Source of the DNA: an uncultured Allobaculum sp.
GTDB lineage: Bacteria > Bacillota_I > Bacilli_A > Erysipelotrichales > Erysipelotrichaceae
Direction of reading: 5' to 3'
NCBI GenBank assembly: GCA_910579655.1
Contig: CAJTVE010000062.1
Coordinates: forward strand, 1 to 16,479
DNA length: 16,479 bases
Under the pieces are notes generated by a model. It was not told where the DNA came from. It was given only the letters and a program-made list of their open reading frames with translations, and did not search any database. Positions 6,571 to 14,042 of the stretch are shown here, piece after piece (position 1 is the first letter of the stretch; every line of letters begins with the position of its first letter). Position numbers and translations under genes: made by a program.

Positions 6571-7406
6571 AGACCTGGCGCCGTCTTGCCATCCCATATC
6601 TGATCTGGGGAACTGGCATGCTTTTATTGCCGATGCTTTTGATCGTGTTTTACTCGCTCATTCAGCCTGGCAACGAAGTTACGACGTTTCGTTTTACTTT
6701 AGATAACTACATCCGCTTCTTTACGGATCCGGACTTCTTATTGATTTTGTGGCGCTCGCTGACCATCGCGATCGAAACCACGGCCATCTGTCTGCTGCTT
6801 GGCTATCCAATCGCCTACTGGATCAGCCGCTGCTCGAAAAAGACGCAGAATCTGATGGTCCTGGCGATTACGCTGCCGATGTGGATCAACATGCTGGTGC
6901 GTACTTATGCGTGGATTGGCATTCTGTCCAAAGGCGGACCGCTCTCAATTGTGCTTAGCTGGTTTGGTATCAAGGATGCCGAAATCCTCTATACCCAGGC
7001 AGCGGTTCTGATTGGCATGGTCTACAACTATCTGCCTTACATGATTTTGCAGATTCACTCTTCGCTGACCAAGATGGATCCATCCCTGGAAGAAGCAGCC
7101 AGTGATCTGGGGGCGTCGCCTTTCCAGACATTCTGGAGAGTCACTTTCCCCTTGTCGATTCCAGGCGTTATTTCTGGAATTACGCTGGTCTTTTTGCCTG
7201 CTATTTCGGCTTTCTTTATCCCGAAACTGTTGGGCGGCGGGGGATGGTTCTTGATTGGTAACGTCATTGAAAACCAGTTCATTACCGTTGGCGAATGGAA
7301 TTTCGGTTCGGCAATTTCGGTCATCATGGCCATGATCATGATGCTGCTGATGTCCCTGGTTCGCAAGGCTGACCGCAAGGCCAGCCAGAAGGAGAAGAAT
7401 GCATGA
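6567..7406 (+). CDS. potB: Polyamine ABC transporter permease PotB
   Basis: This 279-aa permease subunit of the spermidine/putrescine importer has six hydrophobic membrane segments (first at about 12-32). The cytoplasmic EAA coupling loop, EEAASDLGASPFQTFWRV (175-192), is followed by PLSIPG and docks onto PotA. LPMWINMLVRTYAW (103-116) is typical of PotB. Length is normal. The ATG overlaps the potA stop (ATGA), and its own stop overlaps the next gene in the same way, so translation is probably coupled and subunit ratios kept even. The C-terminus is a short lysine-rich tail. Confidence 0.95.
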   Translation: MKTWRRLAIPYLIWGTGMLLLPMLLIVFYSLIQPGNEVTTFRFTLDNYIRFFTDPDFLLILWRSLTIAIETTAICLLLGYPIAYWISRCSKKTQNLMVLAITLPMWINMLVRTYAWIGILSKGGPLSIVLSWFGIKDAEILYTQAAVLIGMVYNYLPYMILQIHSSLTKMDPSLEEAASDLGASPFQTFWRVTFPLSIPGVISGITLVFLPAISAFFIPKLLGGGGWFLIGNVIENQFITVGEWNFGSAISVIMAMIMMLLMSLVRKADRKASQKEKNA

Positions 7407-9310
7407 AGAAAAAACGTCCAGTCGGTATGATCATGACGATTTTAACGATCATCTTCTTCTACCTGCCCATTGTTTTCATGGTGGTTTTCTCGTTTAACAG
7501 CTCAAAATCACTGACCAGTTTCACCGGCTTTTCCATGCGCTGGTATGCGCAGATGTTTGCTTCCCATGACATGATGGACTCGCTTTACGTCACCATTGTC
7601 ATTGCGGTGCTTGCAACTTTGATTTCAACCATCATCGGGACGCTGACCGCCATCGGGCTCAATTATTCCCGCAAGCTGGTCAAGGCTTACGTCATCCAGA
7701 TCAACGATCTGCCAATGATGAATCCAGATATCGTGACCGCCATCGGCCTGATGCTTTTGTTTATCACGTTCCATATCGAGCGGGGATTCATGACGCTGCT
7801 TCTGGCTCATATTGCGTTCTGTATCCCGTATGTCATGCTTTCGGTTACCCCGAAAATCCGTCAGCTTGATCCGAACCTGGCCGATGCGGCGATGGACCTT
7901 GGAGCGACTCCTTTCCAGACCCTGACCAAAGTCATCGTCCCGGAAATCATGCCGGGCGTTGTTTCGGGAGCTCTGATTGCCTTTACGATGAGTTTTGATG
8001 ACTTTATCATTTCGTATTTTGCGACCGGTAAAGGGGTCAAGAACCTGTCGATCATGGTGTACACCATGGCCAAGCGTGTCAATCCCTCAATCAACGCGAT
8101 TTCCACGCTGCTTGTTTTACTGATCACTGTGATTTTGCTTCTGGTCAATATTATCCCCGTCATCCGCCAGAAAATAGCCAGAAAGCGCGAAGCAGATCCA
8201 GACTACGTGCCAAAAGCCACCAACCATTCAGCCCGCAATATCACCATCGGTTCGATCATTGCGGCGATGGCTTTGCTTCTGGTGTTTTTCAGACCCGATG
8301 GCGGCAGCCAGGCGTTTGCCGGCCAGACGCTGCATCTGTATCTGCCGGGCGAGTATATTTCTGATGAAATGCTTGCCGGCTTTGAAGAGCAGACGGGTGC
8401 GCAAGTCATTGTGGATAACTTTGATTCCAATGAGCAGATGTATATCAAGGTTGCCAACGGCGAAGCCTTTGATGTGCTGATTCCTTCGGACTACATGATT
8501 CAGCGCTTGATTCAGGAAGATCTGCTGACTAAACTGGATCCGACCAAAGTCGATGAAGCTCTGGTTCAGCTCGATGACAAAGTTCTCAATCTGGCCTATG
8601 ATCCGGGCAACCAGTATTCCGTTCCGTATTTCTGGGGCACGGTGGGGATCGTTTACGATAAGGAAAAAGTTCCGCTTGAAGATCTTGAACGGGAAGGCTG
8701 GGCGATTTTCCAGGATCCAAAATACAAAGGCGATATTTTCATGTATGACTCTGAGCGTGACCAGTTCATGACGGCCCTGAAAAATCTTGGCTATTCCATG
8801 AACACGGATAATGAACAGGAGCTGCAGGCTGCTTACGACTGGCTGGCCCAAGTCGGTACGACGATGGAGCCGGAAATTGTCACTGATGAAATCATCGACC
8901 ACATGGCCAATGCCCGTAAGGCACTCGGCCTGATCTATTCCGGGGATGCCACCTATGTCATTCAGGAAAACGACCAGATGGGTTACTTCCTGCCCAATGA
9001 AGGAACCAACCTCTGGACTGATGCGATGTGTATTCCAAAGAGTGCGCCAAATCCAGAACTGGCCTATGCCTTTATCAACTATGCGGCTGGTTATGAAGCC
9101 CAGATGCTCAACTCTTCCTATGTTGGCTATACCGCAACCAACAAAGAAGCGGAAGAAGAACTGGCCAATACCGAATTTGCGGGCATTGATTCTTATATCC
9201 CGCGCACGGGCTATGCCAACGATGAAGTCTTCGAATACAATGCCAAGGCTCGTAAGATCATTGCCGATCTGTGGAGTCGGATTAAAGTGGTCATCTCCAA
9301 CGCTAATTAA
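7403..9310 (+). CDS. potCD: Fused PotC permease-PotD polyamine-binding protein
   Basis: This 635-aa protein joins two transporter subunits. Residues 1-260 are a PotC permease: membrane segments from about 9-30, the EAA loop DAAMDLGATPFQTLTKV (161-177), and FTMSFDDFIISYF (194-206). A basic cytoplasmic linker (254-279) leads to an extra membrane segment (about 280-297). It exports a PotD-type solute-binding domain (306-635). PotD landmarks are HLYLPGEYIS (311-320), FDSNEQMY (340-347), the PSDYM loop (361-365), VPYFWG and NLWTDAM. Compared with E. coli PotD, the Trp-Thr of the first ligand loop is replaced by Pro-Gly, and the WNGSA loop by YSGDA; the acidic and second Trp-Asp positions are kept. 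No separate lipoprotein PotD follows, so the fused domain is the receptor. The start overlaps potB; a terminator follows at 9312. Confidence 0.95.
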   Translation: MKKKRPVGMIMTILTIIFFYLPIVFMVVFSFNSSKSLTSFTGFSMRWYAQMFASHDMMDSLYVTIVIAVLATLISTIIGTLTAIGLNYSRKLVKAYVIQINDLPMMNPDIVTAIGLMLLFITFHIERGFMTLLLAHIAFCIPYVMLSVTPKIRQLDPNLADAAMDLGATPFQTLTKVIVPEIMPGVVSGALIAFTMSFDDFIISYFATGKGVKNLSIMVYTMAKRVNPSINAISTLLVLLITVILLLVNIIPVIRQKIARKREADPDYVPKATNHSARNITIGSIIAAMALLLVFFRPDGGSQAFAGQTLHLYLPGEYISDEMLAGFEEQTGAQVIVDNFDSNEQMYIKVANGEAFDVLIPSDYMIQRLIQEDLLTKLDPTKVDEALVQLDDKVLNLAYDPGNQYSVPYFWGTVGIVYDKEKVPLEDLEREGWAIFQDPKYKGDIFMYDSERDQFMTALKNLGYSMNTDNEQELQAAYDWLAQVGTTMEPEIVTDEIIDHMANARKALGLIYSGDATYVIQENDQMGYFLPNEGTNLWTDAMCIPKSAPNPELAYAFINYAAGYEAQMLNSSYVGYTATNKEAEEELANTEFAGIDSYIPRTGYANDEVFEYNAKARKIIADLWSRIKVVISNAN

Positions 9311-9311
9311 T

Positions 9312-9337
9312 GGCAGCCTGAAGATGGCTGGCTTTTT
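9312..9337 (+). terminator. Terminator of the pot operon
   Basis: CAGCC (9314-9318) pairs with GGCTG (9326-9330) across a 7-nt loop, and TTTTT follows at 9333-9337. It begins immediately after the potCD stop codon. The stem is short; the stronger hairpin at 9430-9477 probably completes termination. Confidence 0.6.
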
Positions 9338-9429
9338 GTAAAAAGACTTTAGGCATCGAAAAATGGGCGGCATGTCTTTTCTGGGAATTTTGGAAAATCC
9401 AGAAAAACGATCGATAAAACGAAAAATAC

Positions 9430-9477
9430 AAAAGCGAGATCTTTCTTCTGAAGATACGAAGAAAGATCTCGCTTTTT
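9430..9477. terminator. Strong, probably bidirectional terminator
   Basis: A perfect 19-bp inverted repeat (9430-9448 with 9458-9476) has a 9-nt loop. Both ends are A/T-rich, giving a U-tail in each direction. It backs up the pot-operon terminator on the plus strand. No minus-strand gene that would need it is visible. Confidence 0.85.
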
Positions 9478-9803
9478 CTATGCAGACGGGCAGAATCTGC
9501 CTGATAAGAACTGGGCGTAAGAATTGAAGAAAAGAGGTCAATCCCGGATGATCGAATCGCAAAGTTCCTCTTCTTTTTCTTTCTTTTTCCTGACGGACAT
9601 ATGGCTGGCTTTTGTTGTGGCAAGGTGTCGTTCAGTAATTGCCGTCCAGTGACGGCCCGGCAAAAGAAATGAGGAAGAACGCTCCAAAGCGAAAACCTGC
9701 AAAGTTGACTATAATGGAAAGTAAGCCTGAGCCAACTTATGGTTTCTGAACCCTTTTGAAGGGGCCTGAAGCGATAGATCAGGTCTTTGAAAAGTTAAAA
9801 AAC
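9478..9803. other. Gene-free region upstream of the copper ATPase
   Basis: No coding region is supported. It holds a polypyrimidine tract (about 9574-9600), a small inverted repeat CCCTT-TTG-AAGGG (9751-9763), and a TATAAT (9710-9715). I see no CsoR-, CopY- or CueR-type operator. A long minus-strand frame crossing here (8228-9562) is a shadow of potCD. Confidence 0.4.
9710..9715 (+). promoter_or_regulatory. copA: Candidate -10 box of the copper ATPase gene
   Basis: A perfect TATAAT lies 142 nt upstream of the start codon. A TTGACT directly overlaps it and so cannot serve as its -35; no -35 hexamer is evident at 16-18 bp. If used, the leader would carry the small inverted repeat at 9751-9763 and the tandem repeat at 9804-9839. 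Confidence 0.35.
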
Positions 9804-9839
9804 GTCTTCAGAAGGATGAAAGTCTTCAGAAGAATGAAA
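9804..9839. repeat. 18-bp tandem duplication in the copA leader
   Basis: GTCTTCAGAAGGATGAAA (9804-9821) is followed at once by GTCTTCAGAAGAATGAAA (9822-9839), differing at one base. It ends 18 bp before the copA start codon, just upstream of the AAGGAAGG ribosome binding site. Confidence 0.8.
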
Positions 9840-9857
9840 TAGGAAAGGAAGGTTGAT

Positions 9858-12800
9858 ATGGAAAAACAGACAGTCGAAACGTATGTGGATACTGAAACCC
9901 AGACATTTAATGTGACGGGGATGACTTGTGCAGCCTGCCAGGCTGCTGTCGAACGGGCAGTTTCGAAACTGCCGGGAGTCAGTGAAGCCGATGTATCGCT
10001 GCTTTCTGAATCCATGAAAGTGGAATACGATCCAGCCAAAGTCAATGCGGCAAAGATCATTCAGGCGGTTGAACAGGCTGGCTATGACGCCGCGCTTAAA
10101 ACACCGGTCACGAACATTGAAAATGCCGCAAACCAAAGTGAAGCCGCCAATGATTACGAAATGCGTTCGAAGCGGATGCAGGACGAGATGAAACATAAAA
10201 AGAAAGTTCTGGTCAGCTCGCTGATTCTGCTGGCCATTCTGATGTGTTTTTCAATGCTGCCGATGATGGGTGTCTTCAGTTTTCTGATGTCCATGGACTG
10301 GATGATGGTCGATGGCATTATTCAGCTGTTTTTAGCCACAATTATTCTGTTTATCCAGCGGGATTTTTTCACGCATGGCTTTAAGACGCTGTTCCATGGC
10401 AATCCGAACATGGACACGCTGGTTGCTTTGGGTTCTTCTGTCTCCTTTGTCTATGGTTTCTATGGACTGCTGAAAATGGCCTATGGCTATGGCATCATGG
10501 ACCATCAGATGATTCACTCGGCCATGGATGCTCTCTATTTTGAAGGAGCCGCCATGATCGTTACGCTGGTTTCCTTAGGTAAATATCTGGAAGCCCGCTC
10601 CAAAACCAAAACTGGCGATGCGCTGGCCAAACTGGTCAAGCTCGCTCCAAAAACAGCTCTTGTCCAGCAGGCGGATGGAGAATTTGCCCAGACGCCAGTG
10701 GATGCTGTCCAGACGGGTACGTTAATTAAAATTGTTCCGGGAGCGACCATTCCCGTCGATGGGGTTGTTGTTTCTGGCAGCGGTACAGTCGATCAGGCGG
10801 CTTTAACCGGTGAGTCGATTCCAGTCGATAAAAAAGCGGGCGATGAAGTCATGTCCGCAACGACCAACCTGAATGGTTCCTTTATTTTCCGCGCCACCAA
10901 AGTCGGCAATGATACAACTCTTTCGCAGATCATTTCGCTGGTGGATGAAGCCGGCAACTCCAAAGCGCCGATTGCCAGACTGGCAGACCGGGTCTCGGCG
11001 GTGTTTGTTCCAACGGTCCTGGTTCTTGCAGCCCTGACCCTGATCGGCTGGCTGATTGCCGGCCAGAGTTTTGGCTTTGCGCTGAACTGCGCGATTTCGG
11101 TCCTGGTTATTTCCTGCCCATGTGCGCTGGGCCTGGCCACCCCGCTTGCCATTATGGTGGCAACGGGTAAAGCCGCCCAGAATGGAATTCTGGTCAAATC
11201 GGCTTCCGCTCTGGAAGAGCTGGCGAAGATCAATACGGTTGTTCTCGATAAGACTGGCACCATCACCAAAGGCAAACCCGCGGTTGCTTCGATTACGCTC
11301 TTTAACTCCGCTTTAAACGAAAAAGAATTCCTGCGATTAGCCGCTTCGGCTGAATCCGGATCTGAACATCCATTAGCCAAAGCCATTCTGGAAGAAGCAA
11401 AGGTTTTAGATCTTCAGCTGCTTCCGGTTTCGAATTTTGAAGCCTTTGGCGGCCGTGGGCTGAAGGCCGATGTAGATGGCCTGACCATTACGGCCGGAAA
11501 CCCTGCTTTCATGAAAGAACAGGGCATTGGCATCAGCGCCTACATCACCCAGCGGGCCCAGAAAGCAGCCAAAGCCGGCGGTACACCCCTTTACTTTGCG
11601 ATCAATGGCAAACTGACCGGTCTGATCAGTGTCGCAGATGAGGTCCGTGAAACCTCGCGCCAGGCCATCAGCATGCTTCGCAAGGAAGGCATTGAAGTCA
11701 TTATGTTAACTGGTGACAATGCCCAGACGGCGCAGGCCATTGCCTCGAAACTGGATTTATCGGATGTCATTGCGGACGTTCTGCCCGCGGATAAGGAATC
11801 TGTGGTCCGCCAACTGCAAAAGGAAGGCCGCAAGACGGTTATGGTCGGCGATGGCATCAACGATGCGCCAGCCCTGATGCGTGCCGATGTCGGCATTGCG
11901 ATTGGTGCCGGCACCGATATTGCCATTGATGCTGCTGATATTGTCCTGATGAAAAACAACCTGATGGACGTCGTCACTGCGATTTCGCTTTCCAAAGCGA
12001 CCATCCGCAATATTAAAGAAAACCTGTTCTGGGCCTTCTTCTACAACATTCTGGGAATTCCTCTTGCTGCTGGCCTGTACTATCCGTTCTTTGGCTGGCT
12101 GCTCAACCCAATGTTTGGATCGGCTGCCATGTCGTTCTCGTCTATTACTGTCTGCCTGAACGCCTTACGCCTGCGCTTCTTTAAGCCGGCCAAGGCTGAA
12201 GTCACAGACAGTGCCGCTCAGGCTGCCCAGGTCACCTTTGAAAGCCTGAAAGATCCGGACCAGAAAGAGGCAGCGGCTGCCAGTCAGGCTTTGGATCAGA
12301 ATCAGTCTGAGCCACAGACCAGCCGTCGGACGGATGCCCCGCATCTCAACCCAGCTGCTGAACCCAAACGCGGCCAGGCTGTCAAACCGATCAAAGAGTC
12401 TCAGCAAGAACCAATTCCTGCCGGTCTCAAGAAAAAGCCATTGATTCTCTATTCCCAATCCAACCCGGTTCCAAACCCGGCAGATCTCAATGCTCCAGCC
12501 GGCACGGGTTCCAGCAGCCAAACCGCTCAGGATGCCCCGGCTGAAAGTGCTTCTTACTTTGCCCAGGCTCTTGAACCAGCCAAGGCTATTACGATGTTTA
12601 ACGTCAATGGCATGAGCTGCATGCATTGCGTCAATCATGTCTTGCAGGCTTTGAAAGGTCTGGATGGCGTGACCTGTATCAAAGTGGTCCTGCATCCGGG
12701 AACCGCCTATGTGGAAAGCGTGAAGCCGATTGCCAAAGAAGCGTTTGTAAAAGCCATTGATGATGCCGGCTATGAAGTTGAAGTCGGCGATCAGTGTCAG

Positions 12801-13214
12801 ATACTCAATCTCAATGCGGATCTTTGCAAGGCCGATATTGAAAAATGGCGCAAGCTGGTTGAAAGCATGAAAAACCCATCCATTTCCTGGATCTGGGTCG
12901 ACCTTGAAAAACATACCCTTGAAGTCTGCGGGCAGTCTGCTGTCGAGCTGGCTTCAATTGAGAAAGCTTTATTTGAAATGAACCACGAAGAACAGAAAGG
13001 AGGAGACCAAACCATGACTCTGGAAATTGCTGGAATGTCCTGCGCGCACTGCCAGGCCCGCGTTGAAAAAGCCCTTGCATCTGTTGCCGGTGTTGACTCC
13101 GTCAAAGTTGATCTGGCTAATGGCACTGCAACTGTCGAGGGAAAAGATCTGGATGCCAAAGCGTTAGCCCATGCTGTAACCGATGCTGGTTATGCAGTTA
13201 CTGCTATTGACTAA
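9858..13214 (+). CDS. copA: Cu(I) P1B-type ATPase fused to C-terminal HMA/CopZ-like domains
   Basis: This 1118-aa copper-exporting ATPase begins with an HMA domain (about 15-80; GMTCAAC, C24/C27), followed by the membrane domain and actuator TGES (317-320). The CPC transport motif is C420-P-C422, the phosphorylated Asp is D464 in DKTGT, His-Pro is 504-505, TGD is 618-620, and GDGINDAP is 664-671. YN (729-730) and MxxSS (758-762) in the last two membrane helices mark the Cu(I) subgroup. The pump ends near 778. Beyond it come a Pro/Ala/Gln/Ser-rich, probably disordered linker (780-908), a second HMA domain (GMSCMHC, 918-924), an HMA-shaped domain without CxxC (979-1045), and a complete CopZ-like domain (1053-1118; GMSCAHC). 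Typical CopA is 750-820 aa. The ribosome binding site is AAGGAAGG about 6 nt upstream. No copper regulator lies adjacent. Confidence 0.96.
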   Translation: MEKQTVETYVDTETQTFNVTGMTCAACQAAVERAVSKLPGVSEADVSLLSESMKVEYDPAKVNAAKIIQAVEQAGYDAALKTPVTNIENAANQSEAANDYEMRSKRMQDEMKHKKKVLVSSLILLAILMCFSMLPMMGVFSFLMSMDWMMVDGIIQLFLATIILFIQRDFFTHGFKTLFHGNPNMDTLVALGSSVSFVYGFYGLLKMAYGYGIMDHQMIHSAMDALYFEGAAMIVTLVSLGKYLEARSKTKTGDALAKLVKLAPKTALVQQADGEFAQTPVDAVQTGTLIKIVPGATIPVDGVVVSGSGTVDQAALTGESIPVDKKAGDEVMSATTNLNGSFIFRATKVGNDTTLSQIISLVDEAGNSKAPIARLADRVSAVFVPTVLVLAALTLIGWLIAGQSFGFALNCAISVLVISCPCALGLATPLAIMVATGKAAQNGILVKSASALEELAKINTVVLDKTGTITKGKPAVASITLFNSALNEKEFLRLAASAESGSEHPLAKAILEEAKVLDLQLLPVSNFEAFGGRGLKADVDGLTITAGNPAFMKEQGIGISAYITQRAQKAAKAGGTPLYFAINGKLTGLISVADEVRETSRQAISMLRKEGIEVIMLTGDNAQTAQAIASKLDLSDVIADVLPADKESVVRQLQKEGRKTVMVGDGINDAPALMRADVGIAIGAGTDIAIDAADIVLMKNNLMDVVTAISLSKATIRNIKENLFWAFFYNILGIPLAAGLYYPFFGWLLNPMFGSAAMSFSSITVCLNALRLRFFKPAKAEVTDSAAQAAQVTFESLKDPDQKEAAAASQALDQNQSEPQTSRRTDAPHLNPAAEPKRGQAVKPIKESQQEPIPAGLKKKPLILYSQSNPVPNPADLNAPAGTGSSSQTAQDAPAESASYFAQALEPAKAITMFNVNGMSCMHCVNHVLQALKGLDGVTCIKVVLHPGTAYVESVKPIAKEAFVKAIDDAGYEVEVGDQCQILNLNADLCKADIEKWRKLVESMKNPSISWIWVDLEKHTLEVCGQSAVELASIEKALFEMNHEEQKGGDQTMTLEIAGMSCAHCQARVEKALASVAGVDSVKVDLANGTATVEGKDLDAKALAHAVTDAGYAVTAID
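13014..13214 (+). CDS. copZ: Possible internal start yielding free CopZ-like chaperone
   Basis: Inside copA and in the same frame, AAAGGAGG (12996-13003) stands 10 nt before an ATG at 13014. Translation from there would give a 66-aa protein beginning MTLEIAGMSCAHC and ending at the copA stop: exactly one complete HMA domain of CopZ length, with the metal-binding Cys at 10 and 13. The ribosome binding site is stronger than that of copA itself. This looks like a former separate copZ gene that became joined to copA while keeping its start signals, or a deliberate dual output. E. coli copA makes a free metal-binding domain by a different route, ribosomal frameshifting. Whether this start is used is inference. 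Confidence 0.45.
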   Translation: MTLEIAGMSCAHCQARVEKALASVAGVDSVKVDLANGTATVEGKDLDAKALAHAVTDAGYAVTAID

Positions 13215-13232
13215 AATCGATTCAGAATCTTG

Positions 13233-13286
13233 AAAAGCCGATGAGATGAATCTGGATGGAAAATCCATTCACTCATCGGCTTTTTT
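13233..13286 (+). terminator. Terminator of the copper ATPase gene
   Basis: A 13-bp outer stem (13233-13245 with about 13272-13284) encloses a further inner stem and is followed by six T (13281-13286). It begins 18 nt after the copA stop codon. Confidence 0.9.
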
Positions 13287-13358
13287 GCTGCATCGGTTTT
13301 GTCGTATCAATCTTACTTATAGCAAATCCACTTTGAGGGATTTATGCAAGGAGTACGC

Positions 13359-13397
13359 AAAAAATTACAAATAAAGCGGTCAGCACCGTGACCGCTT
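13359..13397 (-). terminator. Terminator of the nrdG operon
   Basis: A perfect 9-bp stem (13374-13382 with 13389-13397) has a 6-nt loop. Read on the minus strand it is followed by a U-rich stretch ending in six U (13359-13364). The TAA at 13396-13398 overlaps the base of the stem, suggesting a gene once ended exactly here. Confidence 0.7.
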
Positions 13398-13672
13398 ACT
13401 TTCTGCTATTGAGTTTTTCATATCTATCGAGGATATACTGCATGGATTGGGGAGCGGAGCTGTTTCGCCTCTGCGATAAATTCCCGCAAGGTCTCGGGGC
13501 AGAGCTACCTGCCACTTTTTTCAGAGAACCAAAAATTGGCTGAGGCGTTTCGAAGTTTAAGATTGAGATGGAGAAAATCCTCGATGCTGGCAAAGAAATG
13601 TCGGCCGCTCAACTGGAGGGATTCTATGCTGGATTGCAGATCGGCAGGAATAAGGCAGGAATAAATAGATCG
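13396..13672 (-). pseudogene. Decayed or extended reading frame downstream of the helical protein
   Basis: The frame of the upstream 107-aa gene continues past its TGA (13673) into sequence that still looks protein-coding on the minus strand (SSIESLQLSGRHFFASIEDFL, then LRNASANFWF). A TAG at 13505-13507 interrupts it, then ETLREFIAEAKQLRS follows. A neighbouring frame takes over and ends MQYILDRYEKLNSRK at a TAA overlapping the terminator. There is no good start codon or ribosome binding site. The simplest reading is a remnant with stop codons and one frameshift. The family is not recognised. The antisense plus-strand frame (13568 onward) also looks coding-like in part, so the call is weak. 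Confidence 0.3.
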
Positions 13673-13996
13673 TCAGTCTTCCAGGCGGCTATACAAATCA
13701 GCAATCTTTTCGCGGATTGTGGATTCATGGTCATCAATAGCGTCCAGAACTTCCAATGCCCGATCCAGATCGGCTTCTGCTTTGGGAAAGCAACGCAGCG
13801 CAATAAGAATTTCGGCCTCCTCAATGAGCAGAATGGCCAGGATTCTGGTGTTGTTAATCTTCCTTTCCAGAATCTTTTTAGGCTCTCTCAAGGCCGCCAG
13901 CGCGCTTTTCGGTTCGCCCATCTCTAAGAGTTCACGAGCATCATCCATTCCGTGGCGGACGATTCTGAACTCTCTGACATTAAAGTCACGGATCAT
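13673..13996 (-). CDS. Small helical-repeat (TPR-like) protein
   Basis: This 107-aa protein of unknown function is almost entirely alpha-helical. Its helices are of the tetratricopeptide type: DARELLEMGEPKSALAALREP, then LLIEEAEILIALRCF followed by KAEADLDRALEVLDAID, which fits a TPR helix pair. It is probably a cytoplasmic protein-binding module. The ATG at 13996 is chosen because GAGG lies 8 nt upstream; the in-frame GTG at 14005 overlaps that site. It starts 46 nt after the nrdG stop on the same strand, so it is likely co-transcribed with nrdG. The frame continues beyond the TGA into a possibly decayed extension, so the protein may be truncated. Confidence 0.65.
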   Translation of the reverse strand: MIRDFNVREFRIVRHGMDDARELLEMGEPKSALAALREPKKILERKINNTRILAILLIEEAEILIALRCFPKAEADLDRALEVLDAIDDHESTIREKIADLYSRLED

Positions 13997-14042
13997 TGAC
14001 TGCACCTCATTTCATCGGCAGGGAAAGTCGCTGATGTCAGCA

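Noticed and set aside
8228..9562. Long minus-strand open frame of 444 codons
   Set aside because: It lies antisense to the well-supported PotC-PotD gene, crosses a strong terminator (9430-9477), and has no recognisable domain. It arises from codon bias of the real gene.
9751..9763. CCCTT-TTG-AAGGG as a possible copper-sensor operator
   Set aside because: It does not match the known CsoR, CopY or CueR sites and is short enough to occur by chance.
13568..13927. 119-codon plus-strand frame (MEKILDAGKEMSAAQLEGF...)
   Set aside because: Its first 35 residues look coding-like, but most of it is antisense to the TPR-like gene and it has no ribosome binding site. It is more likely a mirror of the decayed minus-strand frame.
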